Assembly (NCBI GenBank): GCA_964569015.1
Contig: CAZMSN010000002.1
Location: forward strand, 31,376 to 95,375
DNA: 64,000 nucleotides
Source of the DNA: CAYQEC01 sp964569015
GTDB lineage: Bacteria; Actinomycetota; Acidimicrobiia; Spongiisociales; UBA5794
Direction of reading: 5' to 3'
Shown here: positions 33,080 through 42,151 of the stretch, piece by piece
Position numbering within the stretch: position 1 is the stretch's first letter
Layout of the letters: each line of letters starts with the position of its first letter
Notes under the pieces: generated by a model
The model's database searches: none
Told to the model about the DNA's origin: nothing
What the model saw: only the letters and a program-made list of their open reading frames with translations
Program-made: the position numbers and the translations under genes

Positions 33080-33750
33080 GGGCTGTTCCAGCCGCGGCGT
33101 CGGGCGCCAACTCTCGAAGGCGAGCCCGATCGACAGCGCCAGCGTCGCCGACAGGAGCGGCTCCTCGACAAGCTCGTCGATCTCGAAGCTGCCGCCGCCT
33201 CGGGCGAGCAGTCGACGGCAACCGAAACCGTGCACAGCAGCGACCGCAGCGACACAAGAACTCACACCAACCGCCGGAGCCCTGCGCCAACGTCCACGCC
33301 GGCGGCACCCCAGAGAGGCCTTGCTGTACGAGCCTGGCTAATCCGGCGTCCCGATCGTGGCGGAAGCATCGAAGCATGCCGCCACCGATACTGAACGATC
33401 CATGCGCTGAATGCACAACAGCCACCGCGAGGGCGACTCGCGCCGCGACGGCGGGGGCAGGTTGCCGCGATTCGGACCGCGATCCATACCACGACGATGG
33501 TCGCTCCCATTGCCGCGGCCAGCACCCAATTCCCTAAGTCGATCAGGCCGAGCGACCGATACTCGGCGAGAGCCAGGATGAGGATGAGGTCGATGACGAG
33601 GGCCAACGCCAGGACGACGAGTGCGCTCCTGCGGGCGTCTTCGCCCGGCCACAGGGGTCGAACGCTCGAACAGACCACGGACACATCGAGTCGTCGGCCA
33701 TCTGACTCCTCGTATAACCTGGCCCCGGACCCCCAGCGACAGGCCGTGCC
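33080..33750. other. Region of eroded or doubtful coding sequence
   Basis: No well-formed gene fills these 670 bp. On the minus strand, 33262-33684 has a two-helix membrane protein start (separate entry), and a second frame around 33090-33265 gives SFEIDELVEEPLLSATLALSIGLAFESW with good GC3, ending inside the permease gene. The two may be remains of one or two decayed genes. TATAAC at 33713-33718 may be a -10 box for the Thr-rich gene. Confidence 0.35.
33262..33684 (-). CDS. Possible small two-helix membrane protein, doubtful C-terminus
   Basis: From an ATG at 33684 the frame gives about 75 residues that look real: two hydrophobic helices (SALVVLALALVIDLILILALA and WVLAAAMGATIVVVWIAVRIAA) with C/G-rich third positions. 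After residue about 78 the sequence turns Arg/Gly/Cys-rich and no longer resembles protein, so the true gene may be shorter or frameshifted. I do not recognise a family. It is divergent from the Thr-rich membrane protein 66 bp away. Confidence 0.4.
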   Translation of the reverse strand: MSVVCSSVRPLWPGEDARRSALVVLALALVIDLILILALAEYRSLGLIDLGNWVLAAAMGATIVVVWIAVRIAATCPRRRGASRPRGGCCAFSAWIVQYRWRHASMLPPRSGRRISQARTARPLWGAAGVDVGAGLRRLV

Positions 33751-34896
33751 GTGACCAGGAACCGATCAACGCACCGCCCGAAGGCGGCTTCAAGCCTCCC
33801 GCTGGCAGGCGTCGCCATTGCCGCGCTCGCCCTCGTCGCTGCCACCGTCCTGGCAACCACGCCCGCCGAGGCTACGGTGACCTGTGGATCGGTGTCGGTT
33901 GCCCAAGGGTCCTCGGCCACCAAGTCCATCAGTGTCTCGGCAGATGGCGGTTCTGTGCTCGCGATCACCGGCTCGTCGGGTGACATCACGAACAGCGGGC
34001 TGAGCCCTGCCTCCGGCACGGGGAACTGGTCGTCCTCGATCACGGTCTCGGCGGGCGCCACCGCCTCGGGAACAGGATCGGTCTCGATCCAGCAGATGAC
34101 CACCGGGGCCGATCCCAAGACGTTCAACTGCACCCTGAGCGTCACCATCACTCCGACCACCACGACGACGACCACCACTTCGACGACCACCACTACGACC
34201 ACGACCCGGCCGCCGACGACCACGACGACCCAGCCCCCCACCACGACCACCTCCACAACGACGACCACGGTCCCCGACACCACCACCACCAGCTCCACCA
34301 CCACCACTACCAGCTCGACGACCACCACCACTACCAGCTCGACGACCACCACCAGCTCCACCACGCTGCCGCCGTTCGCGGTGACCACCGTGCCCGGGGG
34401 CACCGCTCTCGGGGAACCCGACGGCAACGGAGGGACCGACTTCCTCTCGGAGAACTGGTGGTGGCTCACCATCATCGGCCTGGTGCTCGTCGCCCTCATC
34501 GCTTCCGTTGCCGTGTTGCGGCCTGATATCCCCGGCTTCGGTGGCCGAGTTCGCGCCGCCGGTCCTGCGACCGCCACCCGACGCCGGTCCGATGGGCGCC
34601 CGGCGCGGCGCGGCCTCGGCCGGTGGATCGGCGACACCGTCTCGCCGAGTCGTTTCTCCTCCCGGCCCGCTCAAGTCAAGGGCCCGACGGTGAGTCAACG
34701 GGTTCGCCAGTCCAAGGTGGCTCAGGGCATCGAAGAGAAGGTGGCCCACCCAAGGGTGAGGCGGCCCTCGCTCTGGCAACGCTTCCGGAACGCCCGCATC
34801 TTCGATCGATTCCGCGACTCCGAAGTGGTCGATTCGATTCGGGCACGGACCTCAGCGCGTCGGGTCCGCCAGAACATCAAGCGCCGCCGACGCTGA
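33751..34896 (+). CDS. Exported Thr-rich membrane-anchored protein
   Basis: A 381-residue cell-surface protein, GTG start. Order: signal peptide (SLPLAGVAIAALALVAATVLATTPAEA, to about residue 42); a small beta domain with two Cys (TVTCGSVSVAQGSS ... FNCTLSVTITP, residues 43-132), probably an immunoglobulin-like sandwich closed by a disulfide; a Thr/Ser/Pro linker of about 75 residues, a likely site of O-glycosylation or cell-wall spanning; a membrane helix (WWWLTIIGLVLVALIASVAVL, about 232-252); and a basic cytoplasmic tail of about 125 residues ending KRRRR. Family unknown. The architecture is that of a wall-spanning anchor with a charged inner domain. Confidence 0.75.
   Translation: MTRNRSTHRPKAASSLPLAGVAIAALALVAATVLATTPAEATVTCGSVSVAQGSSATKSISVSADGGSVLAITGSSGDITNSGLSPASGTGNWSSSITVSAGATASGTGSVSIQQMTTGADPKTFNCTLSVTITPTTTTTTTTSTTTTTTTTRPPTTTTTQPPTTTTSTTTTTVPDTTTTSSTTTTTSSTTTTTTSSTTTTSSTTLPPFAVTTVPGGTALGEPDGNGGTDFLSENWWWLTIIGLVLVALIASVAVLRPDIPGFGGRVRAAGPATATRRRSDGRPARRGLGRWIGDTVSPSRFSSRPAQVKGPTVSQRVRQSKVAQGIEEKVAHPRVRRPSLWQRFRNARIFDRFRDSEVVDSIRARTSARRVRQNIKRRRR
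34156..34371 (+). repeat. Low-complexity ACC/ACG repeat encoding the Thr-rich linker
   Basis: Dense ACC and ACG codons with some AGC/TCG and CCG encode T-T-T-T-T stretches broken by S, P and R. Imperfect 18-24 bp units recur near 34290-34360 (ACCACCACTACCAGCTCG). Copy number may vary between strains or be misassembled. Confidence 0.7.
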
Positions 34897-34919
34897 TTTC
34901 CGGCACCGCGCTCCGTTCC

Positions 34920-35612
34920 CTATCGTCGAGGACGCGCCAATCGGACCTCACCTGAGTGCAGCGTCACACGACCAGATACCGTCTCCACGACGAGCCCCCC
35001 GTCGGCCGCAACGTCCACGGCGAGCCCCGTCCCGCCGGGATCCCACGCCACCTCGCTGCCCACGGTGACACACGCCTGCCGGTACTCGTCGCGTTCCCAG
35101 TCGGGGCTCTCGAAGCGCAAGAGCGCCCTTCCCGCCCACGATTCCGCCAGCGATCGGGCGGCGTCAGGGCCTGGATCCTCCGGAACGAGGCCGGCGGCCC
35201 CTTCCGGTGGCTCGAGCCACCACAGGTTGACCCCGCAGCCGCACACCACCACCTCCGAATCCGCCTCGACCAGGATTCCCCCCACCTTTCCCCAGACCGT
35301 CACGAGGTCATTCGGCCACTTGAGCCCGGTCTCAACGCCGAAGATCTCGCTCACGGCGTCGCGCACCGCCAGCCCGATCATCAGCGGCATGGCGCTGCAC
35401 ACTCGGCGGAGATCGGCCGGCACCGCCAGAGAAGAGAACATCGCCCGAGGTGCCTGCCACCACTCGCGGCCTGATCGACCACGACCGGCCAATTGCCGCT
35501 CGGCAACCACGAGCACCGGCCGCTCACCGTCGCTCTCCCGGAACGCCTCCAGGGCTCGGTCCTGGGTCGAAGCGACTTCTGGCAGGACGATCGTCGCGTA
35601 AGGTGTAGCCAT
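34920..35612 (-). CDS. birA: Biotin--[acetyl-CoA-carboxylase] ligase
   Basis: Attaches biotin, via biotinyl-AMP, to the Lys of biotin carboxyl carrier domains. The 230-residue protein shows the biotin/ATP loop GRGRSGREWWQ at about residues 43-53, KWPNDLVTVWGKVGGILVE at about 98-116 with the catalytic Lys, and a C-terminal SH3-like cap (DVAADGGLVVETVSGRVTLHSGEV). There is no N-terminal helix-turn-helix, so it is a group I enzyme and not a repressor. I chose the ATG at 35612 because it precedes the conserved catalytic domain. It is divergent from the carboxylase beta gene 58 bp away, and its substrate, the biotinylated alpha subunit, is encoded next. Confidence 0.92.
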   Translation of the reverse strand: MATPYATIVLPEVASTQDRALEAFRESDGERPVLVVAERQLAGRGRSGREWWQAPRAMFSSLAVPADLRRVCSAMPLMIGLAVRDAVSEIFGVETGLKWPNDLVTVWGKVGGILVEADSEVVVCGCGVNLWWLEPPEGAAGLVPEDPGPDAARSLAESWAGRALLRFESPDWERDEYRQACVTVGSEVAWDPGGTGLAVDVAADGGLVVETVSGRVTLHSGEVRLARPRR

Positions 35613-35670
35613 CTCGCCGGTTCGTGAGTCAGAGATACACAGGCGCTGCGAGCATACCGGAGATCCCACC

Positions 35671-37221
35671 GTGAGCACGGACGAACAGATCGAGCACCTG
35701 CGCCGCTTGCGCCAGGAGGCGATGGAACCTGCCAGCCGGCGTGCAGTCGATCGCCAGCACGACGCCGGGAAGATGACGGCGCGAGAGCGAATCGACCTCC
35801 TCTTGGACAAGGGCTCCTTCCAGGAACTCGACATGTTCACCAGGCATCAGGCGAGCGGCTTCGGCATCGAAGCCCGCCGGCCCCTCGGAGACGCCGTCAT
35901 CACCGGCTGGGGTACCGTCGACGGCCGAACCGTCTTCGTCTTCGCCGAGGACTTCACTGCCTTCGGAGGCAGCCTCGGCGAGGTCGTCGCCGACAAGATC
36001 TGCAAGATCATCGACCTCGCCCTCGACACCGGGGCCCCACTCATCGCCCTCAAGGACTCCGGCGGCGCCCGGATCCAAGAAGGCGTCGTCGCCCTGGACG
36101 GATACGGGCGGATCTTCGAGCGCAACGTCCGGGCATCCGGCGTCATCCCCCAGATCTCCGTCATCATGGGTCCCTGCGCCGGCGGCGCCGTCTACTCGCC
36201 CGCCATCACTGATTTTGTGTACCAGGTCGAGGAGACCTCCCACCTCTTCATCACCGGCCCCGACGTGATCAAGGCCGTCACCGGCGAGGAGGTCACTTTC
36301 GAGCAGCTCGGCGGCGCCCACACCCATGCCAGCAACTCCGGGGTGACCCATTTCGTGACGGCGACCGGCCGCGTTGCGCTCGAGGAGATCCGCTACCTCC
36401 TGTCGTTCCTGCCGAGCAACAACATGGAGGTGCCCCCCTACTTCACTCCGCTCGACCCGTCTGATCGCATGGAGGAAGCACTCACCGAGATCATCCCGAC
36501 CTCGGCGAACCAGCCCTACGACGTCGTCGACCTGGTCGAGATGATCGTCGACGACGGCGAGTTCTATCAGGTGCACGAGCACTTCGCCGAGAACATCGTG
36601 GTCGGCCTCGCTCGCCTCGACGGCTACTCCGTCGGCATCGTCGGCAACCAGCCTTCCGTCCTCGCCGGCACCCTCGACATCTCGGCGTCGGTCAAGGCAG
36701 CGCGCTTCATCCGGTTCTGTGACGCGTTCAACATCCCCGTCGTCAGCTTCGTGGACGTCCCCGGCTTCCTCCCCGGCGTTGACCAGGAGCACAACGGAAT
36801 CATCCGCCACGGAGCCAAGCTCCTCTACGCCTACGCCGAGGCCACCGTTCCCAAGGTGACGGTCATCACGAGAAAGGCCTACGGGGGCGCATACATAGTG
36901 ATGAACTCCCGTGCTCTGCGAGCCGACGTCGTTTTCGCGTGGCCCACCGCTCAGATCGCAGTCATGGGCGCCCAAGGGGCGGTCAACGTCATCCACCGGC
37001 GCGACATCGCCGCCGCCGCCGATTCCGAAGCGAAGCGTCGGGAGTTGATCACCGAGTATGAGGAGCGATTCAACAATCCGTACCTGGCGGCCGAGCGTGG
37101 TTTGGTCGACGATGTGATCGAGCCGCGCGAGACACGACCGCGCCTGATCCGAGTCCTCGAGATGCTCCGCACCAAGCGGGAGTCGATGCCGCCAAGGAAG
37201 CATGGGAACATCCCCCTGTGA
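35671..37221 (+). CDS. accB: Acyl-CoA carboxylase, carboxyltransferase (beta) subunit
   Basis: Moves the carboxyl group from carboxybiotin to acetyl-, propionyl- or longer acyl-CoA. 516 residues, GTG start with GGAG eight bases upstream. Both crotonase-like halves are present: KMTARERIDLLLDKGSF, SGGARIQEGV and GPCAGGAVYSPA (oxyanion Gly-Gly) in the N half; DVPGFLPGVDQEHNGIIRHGAK and TRKAYGGAYIVMNSR in the C half. In actinomycete propionyl-CoA carboxylases the residue after YGGAY is Asp, whereas acetyl-CoA-accepting AccB has Ile; here it is Ile409, suggesting acetyl-CoA or mixed use. Family knowledge: this single position was shown to govern acyl preference. It pairs with the alpha subunit 64 bp downstream. 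Confidence 0.93.
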   Translation: MSTDEQIEHLRRLRQEAMEPASRRAVDRQHDAGKMTARERIDLLLDKGSFQELDMFTRHQASGFGIEARRPLGDAVITGWGTVDGRTVFVFAEDFTAFGGSLGEVVADKICKIIDLALDTGAPLIALKDSGGARIQEGVVALDGYGRIFERNVRASGVIPQISVIMGPCAGGAVYSPAITDFVYQVEETSHLFITGPDVIKAVTGEEVTFEQLGGAHTHASNSGVTHFVTATGRVALEEIRYLLSFLPSNNMEVPPYFTPLDPSDRMEEALTEIIPTSANQPYDVVDLVEMIVDDGEFYQVHEHFAENIVVGLARLDGYSVGIVGNQPSVLAGTLDISASVKAARFIRFCDAFNIPVVSFVDVPGFLPGVDQEHNGIIRHGAKLLYAYAEATVPKVTVITRKAYGGAYIVMNSRALRADVVFAWPTAQIAVMGAQGAVNVIHRRDIAAAADSEAKRRELITEYEERFNNPYLAAERGLVDDVIEPRETRPRLIRVLEMLRTKRESMPPRKHGNIPL

Positions 37222-37273
37222 TGTGTACCGCACCGGACACGCCAGCCGGACTCGCTGCCTCGGACCCCCCTTC

Positions 37274-37285
37274 TAGGATGCGCTC
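37274..37285 (+). promoter_or_regulatory. Leaderless-type promoter of the carboxylase alpha gene
   Basis: TAGGAT (37274-37279), gcgctc, then the GTG start at 37286; no Shine-Dalgarno sequence. Implies the alpha subunit can be transcribed separately from the beta subunit. Confidence 0.45.
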
Positions 37286-39031
37286 GTGGAATCCATCCTG
37301 ATCGCCAACCGCGGTGAGATCGCCGTTCGTGTGATTCGCGCTGCTCGCGAGCTGGGCCTCCGCACGATCACCGTCTACTCCGAACTCGACCGGGATTCGG
37401 TCCACGTCGAACTAGCCGATGAAGCCTGGAACATCGGTCCCCCACCGGCTTCCGAGTCATATCTCAACGCCGCCAGGATCATCGAGGTAGCCCGCGCCGC
37501 CAAAGCCTCGGCGGTGCATCCCGGTTACGGCTTCCTCGCCGAGAACGCTGGTTTCGCAACCGCCGTTATCGACGCCGGGCTCATCTGGGTCGGACCGCCG
37601 CCGGAAGCCATCGCAGCCATGGGCGACAAGATCGCGTCCCGGCGAGCCGCCGATGCGGCCGGGGTTCCCAGCGTTCCCGGCACTCTGGATCCCGTCTCCG
37701 ACGTCGACGCGGCACGAGCTTTCGCCGCTGCCCACGGCTACCCGATCGCCGTCAAGGCCGCCCACGGCGGTGGCGGCAAGGGATTGCGGGTGATCTTCGA
37801 GGAAGCCGGCCTCGAAGAAGGATTCCATGGCGCACGGCGCGAGGCCGATGCGTACTTCGCCAATCCCGAGGTCTACGTGGAGCGATACCTCGATCATGCT
37901 CGCCACGTCGAGGCCCAGGTTATCTTCGACACCCACGGCAATGGCGTTTTCCTCGGCGAACGCGACTGCTCGATGCAGCGGCGTCACCAGAAGCTCATCG
38001 AGGAGACACCAGCCCCCGGCCTGTCCGAGGAGCAGCGGCAGGCACTGGCGCACGATGCCCTGGCGGTGGCGAGGGCAACCAACTACGTCAGCGCCGGGAC
38101 AGTGGAGTTCCTCATCGATCAGGACGGCTCGCACTACTTCCTCGAGATGAACACCCGGATCCAGGTCGAGCACACGATCACAGAGATGGTCACCGGCATC
38201 GATCTCGTCAAGGAACAGATCCGCGTCGCGGGGGGCGAAGCGCTCTCACCGGATCCGGTCGAGCCACGGGGCCACGCCATCGAGTTCCGGATCAACGCCG
38301 AGAACCCGGCTTCCGGGTTCCTCCCCAACCCGGGCACGGTCGTTGCCTACCGTGAGCCCGGCGGCCTCGGCGTCCGGGTCGACAGCGGGGTGCGTGCCGG
38401 ATCGGTGATCAGTCCCTACTACGACACCCTGGTGGCGAAGCTCGCCGTGTGGGGCCGCGATCGTGACGAGGCGATTGCCCGCGGCCGCAGCGCGCTGACG
38501 GCCTTCGAGGTGACCGGAGTCGCCACCACCATCCCGGCTCACCTCCGGATCCTCGAGAGCGACGAGTTCCGTGCCGGCGAGTACTACACCCGGTTCGTCG
38601 AGGATCGTCTCGACTTCAGCGATCTAGTCGCCACCGGTGGACCTCCCCTCCCCCAGGACGAGGAACAGGAAGAGCGGTCGATGACGGTCGAGGTGGGAGG
38701 ACGGCGCTACGTCGTGCGCTACTGGGCGCCGATGATGACCGTTCCCGCCTCGGGAGGGCAGCGTCCTGCTCCCCGCCGCCGCCCCCCGAAGCTGGGGCGT
38801 GCCGGCAGCAAGGAGAACGGCGGAGTCGTCACGGCTCCGATGCAGGGAACGATCGTCAAGGTCCACAAGACGGCCGGGTCCTCGGTCACCGCCGGCGAGC
38901 CGGTGTGCGTGCTCGAGGCGATGAAGATGGAGAACGAGATCAGGGCGCCGGTCTCGGGCGAGATCGTCGACCTGCGGGTCCAGCCCGGCGACACCATGAC
39001 GCCGGGCGCCGTCCTCATGGTCATCAGGTAG
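37286..39031 (+). CDS. accA: Acyl-CoA carboxylase alpha subunit (biotin carboxylase plus biotin carrier)
   Basis: Carboxylates biotin with ATP and bicarbonate, on a mobile carrier domain of the same chain. 581 residues, GTG start. The biotin carboxylase domain has ILIANRGEIAVRVIRAA, HPGYGFLAEN, the ATP-grasp loop AAHGGGGKGLRV (about 153-164), ERDCSMQRRHQK, and EMNTRIQVEHTITEMVTGIDLV. A linker of about 70 residues rich in Pro/Arg follows, then the carrier domain with VLEAMKMENEI, where Lys547 is biotinylated by BirA. It lacks the BT domain of animal enzymes and resembles actinomycete AccA/PccA (about 590 residues). With beta and birA it completes a carboxylase set feeding malonyl- or methylmalonyl-CoA. 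Confidence 0.94.
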   Translation: MESILIANRGEIAVRVIRAARELGLRTITVYSELDRDSVHVELADEAWNIGPPPASESYLNAARIIEVARAAKASAVHPGYGFLAENAGFATAVIDAGLIWVGPPPEAIAAMGDKIASRRAADAAGVPSVPGTLDPVSDVDAARAFAAAHGYPIAVKAAHGGGGKGLRVIFEEAGLEEGFHGARREADAYFANPEVYVERYLDHARHVEAQVIFDTHGNGVFLGERDCSMQRRHQKLIEETPAPGLSEEQRQALAHDALAVARATNYVSAGTVEFLIDQDGSHYFLEMNTRIQVEHTITEMVTGIDLVKEQIRVAGGEALSPDPVEPRGHAIEFRINAENPASGFLPNPGTVVAYREPGGLGVRVDSGVRAGSVISPYYDTLVAKLAVWGRDRDEAIARGRSALTAFEVTGVATTIPAHLRILESDEFRAGEYYTRFVEDRLDFSDLVATGGPPLPQDEEQEERSMTVEVGGRRYVVRYWAPMMTVPASGGQRPAPRRRPPKLGRAGSKENGGVVTAPMQGTIVKVHKTAGSSVTAGEPVCVLEAMKMENEIRAPVSGEIVDLRVQPGDTMTPGAVLMVIR

Positions 39032-39215
39032 CACGGCCCACAACACCCCGCGCCTGGAGCTACCACCGCCACCAGGCCGCAGGGCGCGCCCCCATCAGGC
39101 AAGGCGACACCGGCGCAGCACCGGCTGGGCGAGCTGAGAGCACGTGGCAGGGAGAACGCCTCGACGGGAAACGGGCGCGATCTCAAATCCGAGAACGGGC
39201 CGATCCATCGTGTTG

Positions 39216-39243
39216 TCCGGTGACTTCCCTATCATCCGGTGAC
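39216..39243 (+). promoter_or_regulatory. Direct repeat around a putative -10 box upstream of the PBP gene
   Basis: TCCGGTGAC occurs at 39216-39224 and again at 39235-39243, 19 bp apart, flanking TATCAT (39230-39235), a good -10 box. The ATG of the PBP gene is 66 bp downstream. A protein binding both repeats would cover the promoter. No strong -35 is visible. Confidence 0.4.
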
Positions 39244-39308
39244 GCCGCCGGGTCGATGCCACCCGGGGAACTATCCGCCCTCTCCGGACGTCTACACCCG
39301 GACAAAGC

Positions 39309-41855
39309 ATGGATCCAAGCATTCACCTCATCGAACGGCGCGAACGCCGCGGGAAGCGCATTGCCGCACTGGCGTTGCTCGCCGTCATCGCCGTGCTCAG
39401 CTCCTCGCTGGTCGGCATCTTCGCCTTCCTCGAGACCAACGCCGCGTTCGGCACCGTCCAGGATTTCGAAGAGCATTACATCTGCAACGCCCAGCAATAC
39501 GATCTCAGTTTCCCCGACTTGGGGAGCCTGTCGGAGGTCTACACCTCCGACGGAGTGCTGCTCGGCAAACTGACCGAGCGCAACAGCCAGCCGGTGGCGT
39601 TCAAGAACGTGCCGGAGATCGTGCGTTACGCGATCGTGGCGGCCGAGGACGGTGACTTCTACGAGCACGAGGGCATCGACTTCCGTGCCATCGCCCGGGC
39701 CGCGGTCGCGAATGCGCGCAGCGAGAGCGACGGCGTCCAGGGTGGCTCGACCATCACCCAGCAGATTGTCAAGAAGAACTTCCTGACCGAGGAACGGACC
39801 ATCGAGCGCAAGATCTGCGAAGCGGCGGTAGCCGCCGAGCTGGAGCGCCGCTACACCAAGGACCAGATTCTCGAGTTCTACATGAACTCACAGTTCTTCG
39901 GCTACAACGCGTACGGGGTCAAGGCGGCGGCTCAGGAGTTCTTCGGAAAAGAGCTGGACGAACTGTCGATCGCCGAGGCGGCGGCGATGATGGTGCCGAT
40001 CCGCAATCCCAGCTTGTACAACATACGAGGCGACATCGAGACGGTGACAGCTCGCCGCGATTCGGTGATCGAGCAGATGGAGAAGCTCGGCTTCATCACG
40101 GCAGCCCAGTCCCGTGCCGCCAAGGCAGCGCCGCTGGAGACCATCGAGCACGAGGAGCTCCAAGACCTCGAGCAGGCGGTCATGATCGCAGCCCGAGACG
40201 ACCTGCTCAACGACTCTTCGTACGGCCTCGGCGACACCTATCAGCAGCGCAAGCAGGCGCTGTTCGGATGCCCCGCCGACGACACGGAGTGCGAGGGTGG
40301 CGGCGGCCTCACGATCACGGTCACCGTCGACTATGCCCTGCAGCAGGAGGCAAACCGGATCCTGCGATCGTGGTTTCGCGACCTCACCGGCCCCACCGGC
40401 GCCATCGCCATGGTGGACAACAAGACCGGCGCCATCCGAGTGATGGCGAGCGGCCTCGACTTCGGCGAGGACATCGCCGCCGGGCAGCGCCCCTACGACC
40501 TCGCCACCAAGGGACGGCGGCAGGCAGGCTCCGCCTTCAAGCCGATGGCCCTCGTCTCCGCCCTCGAGAACGGCAGCCTCTACGACTGGCCGATCACCCT
40601 CGGCACCTGGTGGGACTACACCAGCCCGCAGATCATCGACTGCGGCTACCCGTGCAGCCCGGAGGGAAACATCTGGACGGTGCACAATGCCGGCGGTGGC
40701 GGGGCCGGAATCCGCACCCTGGAACAGGCCACGTATCTGTCGACCAACACCGTCTTTGCCCAGGTGTCGCTGGCCGTCGGCCCCGAGAACATCGTCGAGA
40801 CCGCCCACAAGCTCGGGATCGAATCCCCGCTCAACCCGGTGCTCTCCATCGCCCTCGGCACCCAGTCGGTCAGCCCGCTCGAGATGGCTGCGGCGTACTC
40901 GACCATCGCAAACTTCGGCGAGAAGGTCGACAGCTACCTCATCGAGAACATCGAAGACGCAGACGGCAACGTGCTCTACCAGCACGAGGTGGAGCGGGAG
41001 CGGGTGCTCGATTCCGCTCTCGCCGCCGCCGTGGTGCGCACCCTCGAGAAGGTCACCAGCCAGGGCACCGCATCGGGGGTGCGGGGCGAACTCGGCCGGC
41101 CCGTGGGCGGGAAGACGGGAACCGCCCAGGACTACCGGGACGTGTGGTTCATGGGCTTCATCCCGCAGTACACCACCGCCGTGTGGGTGGGATACCCCGA
41201 TGCCCAGGTGGAGATGGTCAACTTCACCGTTTACGACGAGCGGGCGGGGAGGGAACAGTACATCGCACGTGCCTACGGCGGCACCGTCGCCGCCCCGGTG
41301 TGGACGGACTTCATGCTCCACGTGATCGAGGACCTGCCGGTCGAAGAATTCCCACCCAATCCCGAGGGCACCGAGGACTACTTCCGCACGCCCACCACCG
41401 AGGTGCCCGACGTGATGGAGATGACTGAAGAGGACGCCACAGACGCCATCTACAAGGCGGGTCTGCGCGCCGAAATCCAGATGATCGCCTCTACCGAGCC
41501 CGAAGGCACGATCCTCGGTCAGGACCCCGAGGGCGGCACCACCATCAACCAGGGCCAGGCCGTCATCGTGCTCATCTCCACCGGAGTGCCTCCTGAGATG
41601 CCGAGCTTCATCAACGTGCCAATCGAGGAGTTCGAGGATGTCCTCGCAGCCTTCAACGAGGAGAGCGGCCTCAATCTCACCTGGGTGCAGGAGGAGATCC
41701 CGGTCGAGGATCCCACCTCGTGGGGCCGCATCGTGGGAACCGATCCTCCCCCCGGCGCCCTCATCGAGCTGGAGCAGGAGATCACGGTGATCGTTGGTGT
41801 GCCGCCGCCCGAACCACCGACGACCACCACCACGACAACGCTTCCTGGTCCCTGA
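39309..41855 (+). CDS. Class A penicillin-binding protein with C-terminal PASTA domains
   Basis: Bifunctional peptidoglycan glycosyltransferase/transpeptidase, anchored by a single N-terminal helix (IAALALLAVIAVLSSSLVGIFAF, about 19-41). The GT51 domain has AIVAAEDGDFYEHEGID (catalytic Glu near 114), GGSTITQQIVKKNFL and RKICEAAVAAELERRYTKDQILEFYMN. The transpeptidase domain has Ser408 in GSAFKP, the S-T-N motif in YLSTNTVFAQ, and Lys602 in GGKTGTAQ. Two PASTA repeats follow (EVPDVMEMTEEDATDAIYKAG and a second degenerate one around 755-835), sensing cell-wall fragments or beta-lactams, and a Pro/Thr tail. 848 residues, typical for actinomycete PonA-type proteins. Confidence 0.94.
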   Translation: MDPSIHLIERRERRGKRIAALALLAVIAVLSSSLVGIFAFLETNAAFGTVQDFEEHYICNAQQYDLSFPDLGSLSEVYTSDGVLLGKLTERNSQPVAFKNVPEIVRYAIVAAEDGDFYEHEGIDFRAIARAAVANARSESDGVQGGSTITQQIVKKNFLTEERTIERKICEAAVAAELERRYTKDQILEFYMNSQFFGYNAYGVKAAAQEFFGKELDELSIAEAAAMMVPIRNPSLYNIRGDIETVTARRDSVIEQMEKLGFITAAQSRAAKAAPLETIEHEELQDLEQAVMIAARDDLLNDSSYGLGDTYQQRKQALFGCPADDTECEGGGGLTITVTVDYALQQEANRILRSWFRDLTGPTGAIAMVDNKTGAIRVMASGLDFGEDIAAGQRPYDLATKGRRQAGSAFKPMALVSALENGSLYDWPITLGTWWDYTSPQIIDCGYPCSPEGNIWTVHNAGGGGAGIRTLEQATYLSTNTVFAQVSLAVGPENIVETAHKLGIESPLNPVLSIALGTQSVSPLEMAAAYSTIANFGEKVDSYLIENIEDADGNVLYQHEVERERVLDSALAAAVVRTLEKVTSQGTASGVRGELGRPVGGKTGTAQDYRDVWFMGFIPQYTTAVWVGYPDAQVEMVNFTVYDERAGREQYIARAYGGTVAAPVWTDFMLHVIEDLPVEEFPPNPEGTEDYFRTPTTEVPDVMEMTEEDATDAIYKAGLRAEIQMIASTEPEGTILGQDPEGGTTINQGQAVIVLISTGVPPEMPSFINVPIEEFEDVLAAFNEESGLNLTWVQEEIPVEDPTSWGRIVGTDPPPGALIELEQEITVIVGVPPPEPPTTTTTTTLPGP

Positions 41856-41885
41856 CGGCGCTCAACCCGCTGCCAGACGTGCCTC

Positions 41886-42143
41886 TCAGGCGGCTGCCTG
41901 CTCGTCGAGCGGGGCCACCGACAGCACGAGCCGGGCAGCTCCCATCTGCTGCACCCAGGAGATTCCCGCCAGGGTGCCGACGTCGAATCGGATGTCGCCG
42001 CCTCCCACCTCCGCGCCCCTCTCGATGAGCACGACGCTGAAGACCCGGTCTTCCGCGAGCACCTCGCTGGTCATCTTCGGCGCAGCCACGACCGTTCCCA
42101 GTAGCCGATCTTTCGCGACCCAGCACAAGACTCTTGCACTCAC
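41886..42143 (-). CDS. Small unknown protein (85 aa) divergent from 42171
   Basis: I do not recognise a family. The frame from a GTG at 42143 has strongly C/G-biased third positions and reads as a compact beta-rich domain (RLLGTVVAAPKMTSEV, RVFSVVLIERGAEVGGGDIRFDVG, ARLVLSVAPLDEQ), which supports a real gene. There is no ribosome site; a palindrome that could serve as promoter lies 9-22 bp upstream. No signal peptide, helix or Cys motif. Its start faces the plus-strand gene at 42171 with 27 bp between, so the two are probably controlled together. Confidence 0.5.
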   Translation of the reverse strand: MSARVLCWVAKDRLLGTVVAAPKMTSEVLAEDRVFSVVLIERGAEVGGGDIRFDVGTLAGISWVQQMGAARLVLSVAPLDEQAAA

Positions 42144-42151
42144 ATGGTACT

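Noticed and set aside
35629..37233. 534-codon open frame antisense to the carboxylase beta gene
   Set aside because: Long antisense frames are expected opposite high-GC genes; its translation is Val/Asp/Gly-rich without domains, and the sense strand is a clear carboxyltransferase.
39888..41321. 477-codon open frame antisense to the PBP gene
   Set aside because: Shadow of the sense gene's codon bias; no start signal or domain.
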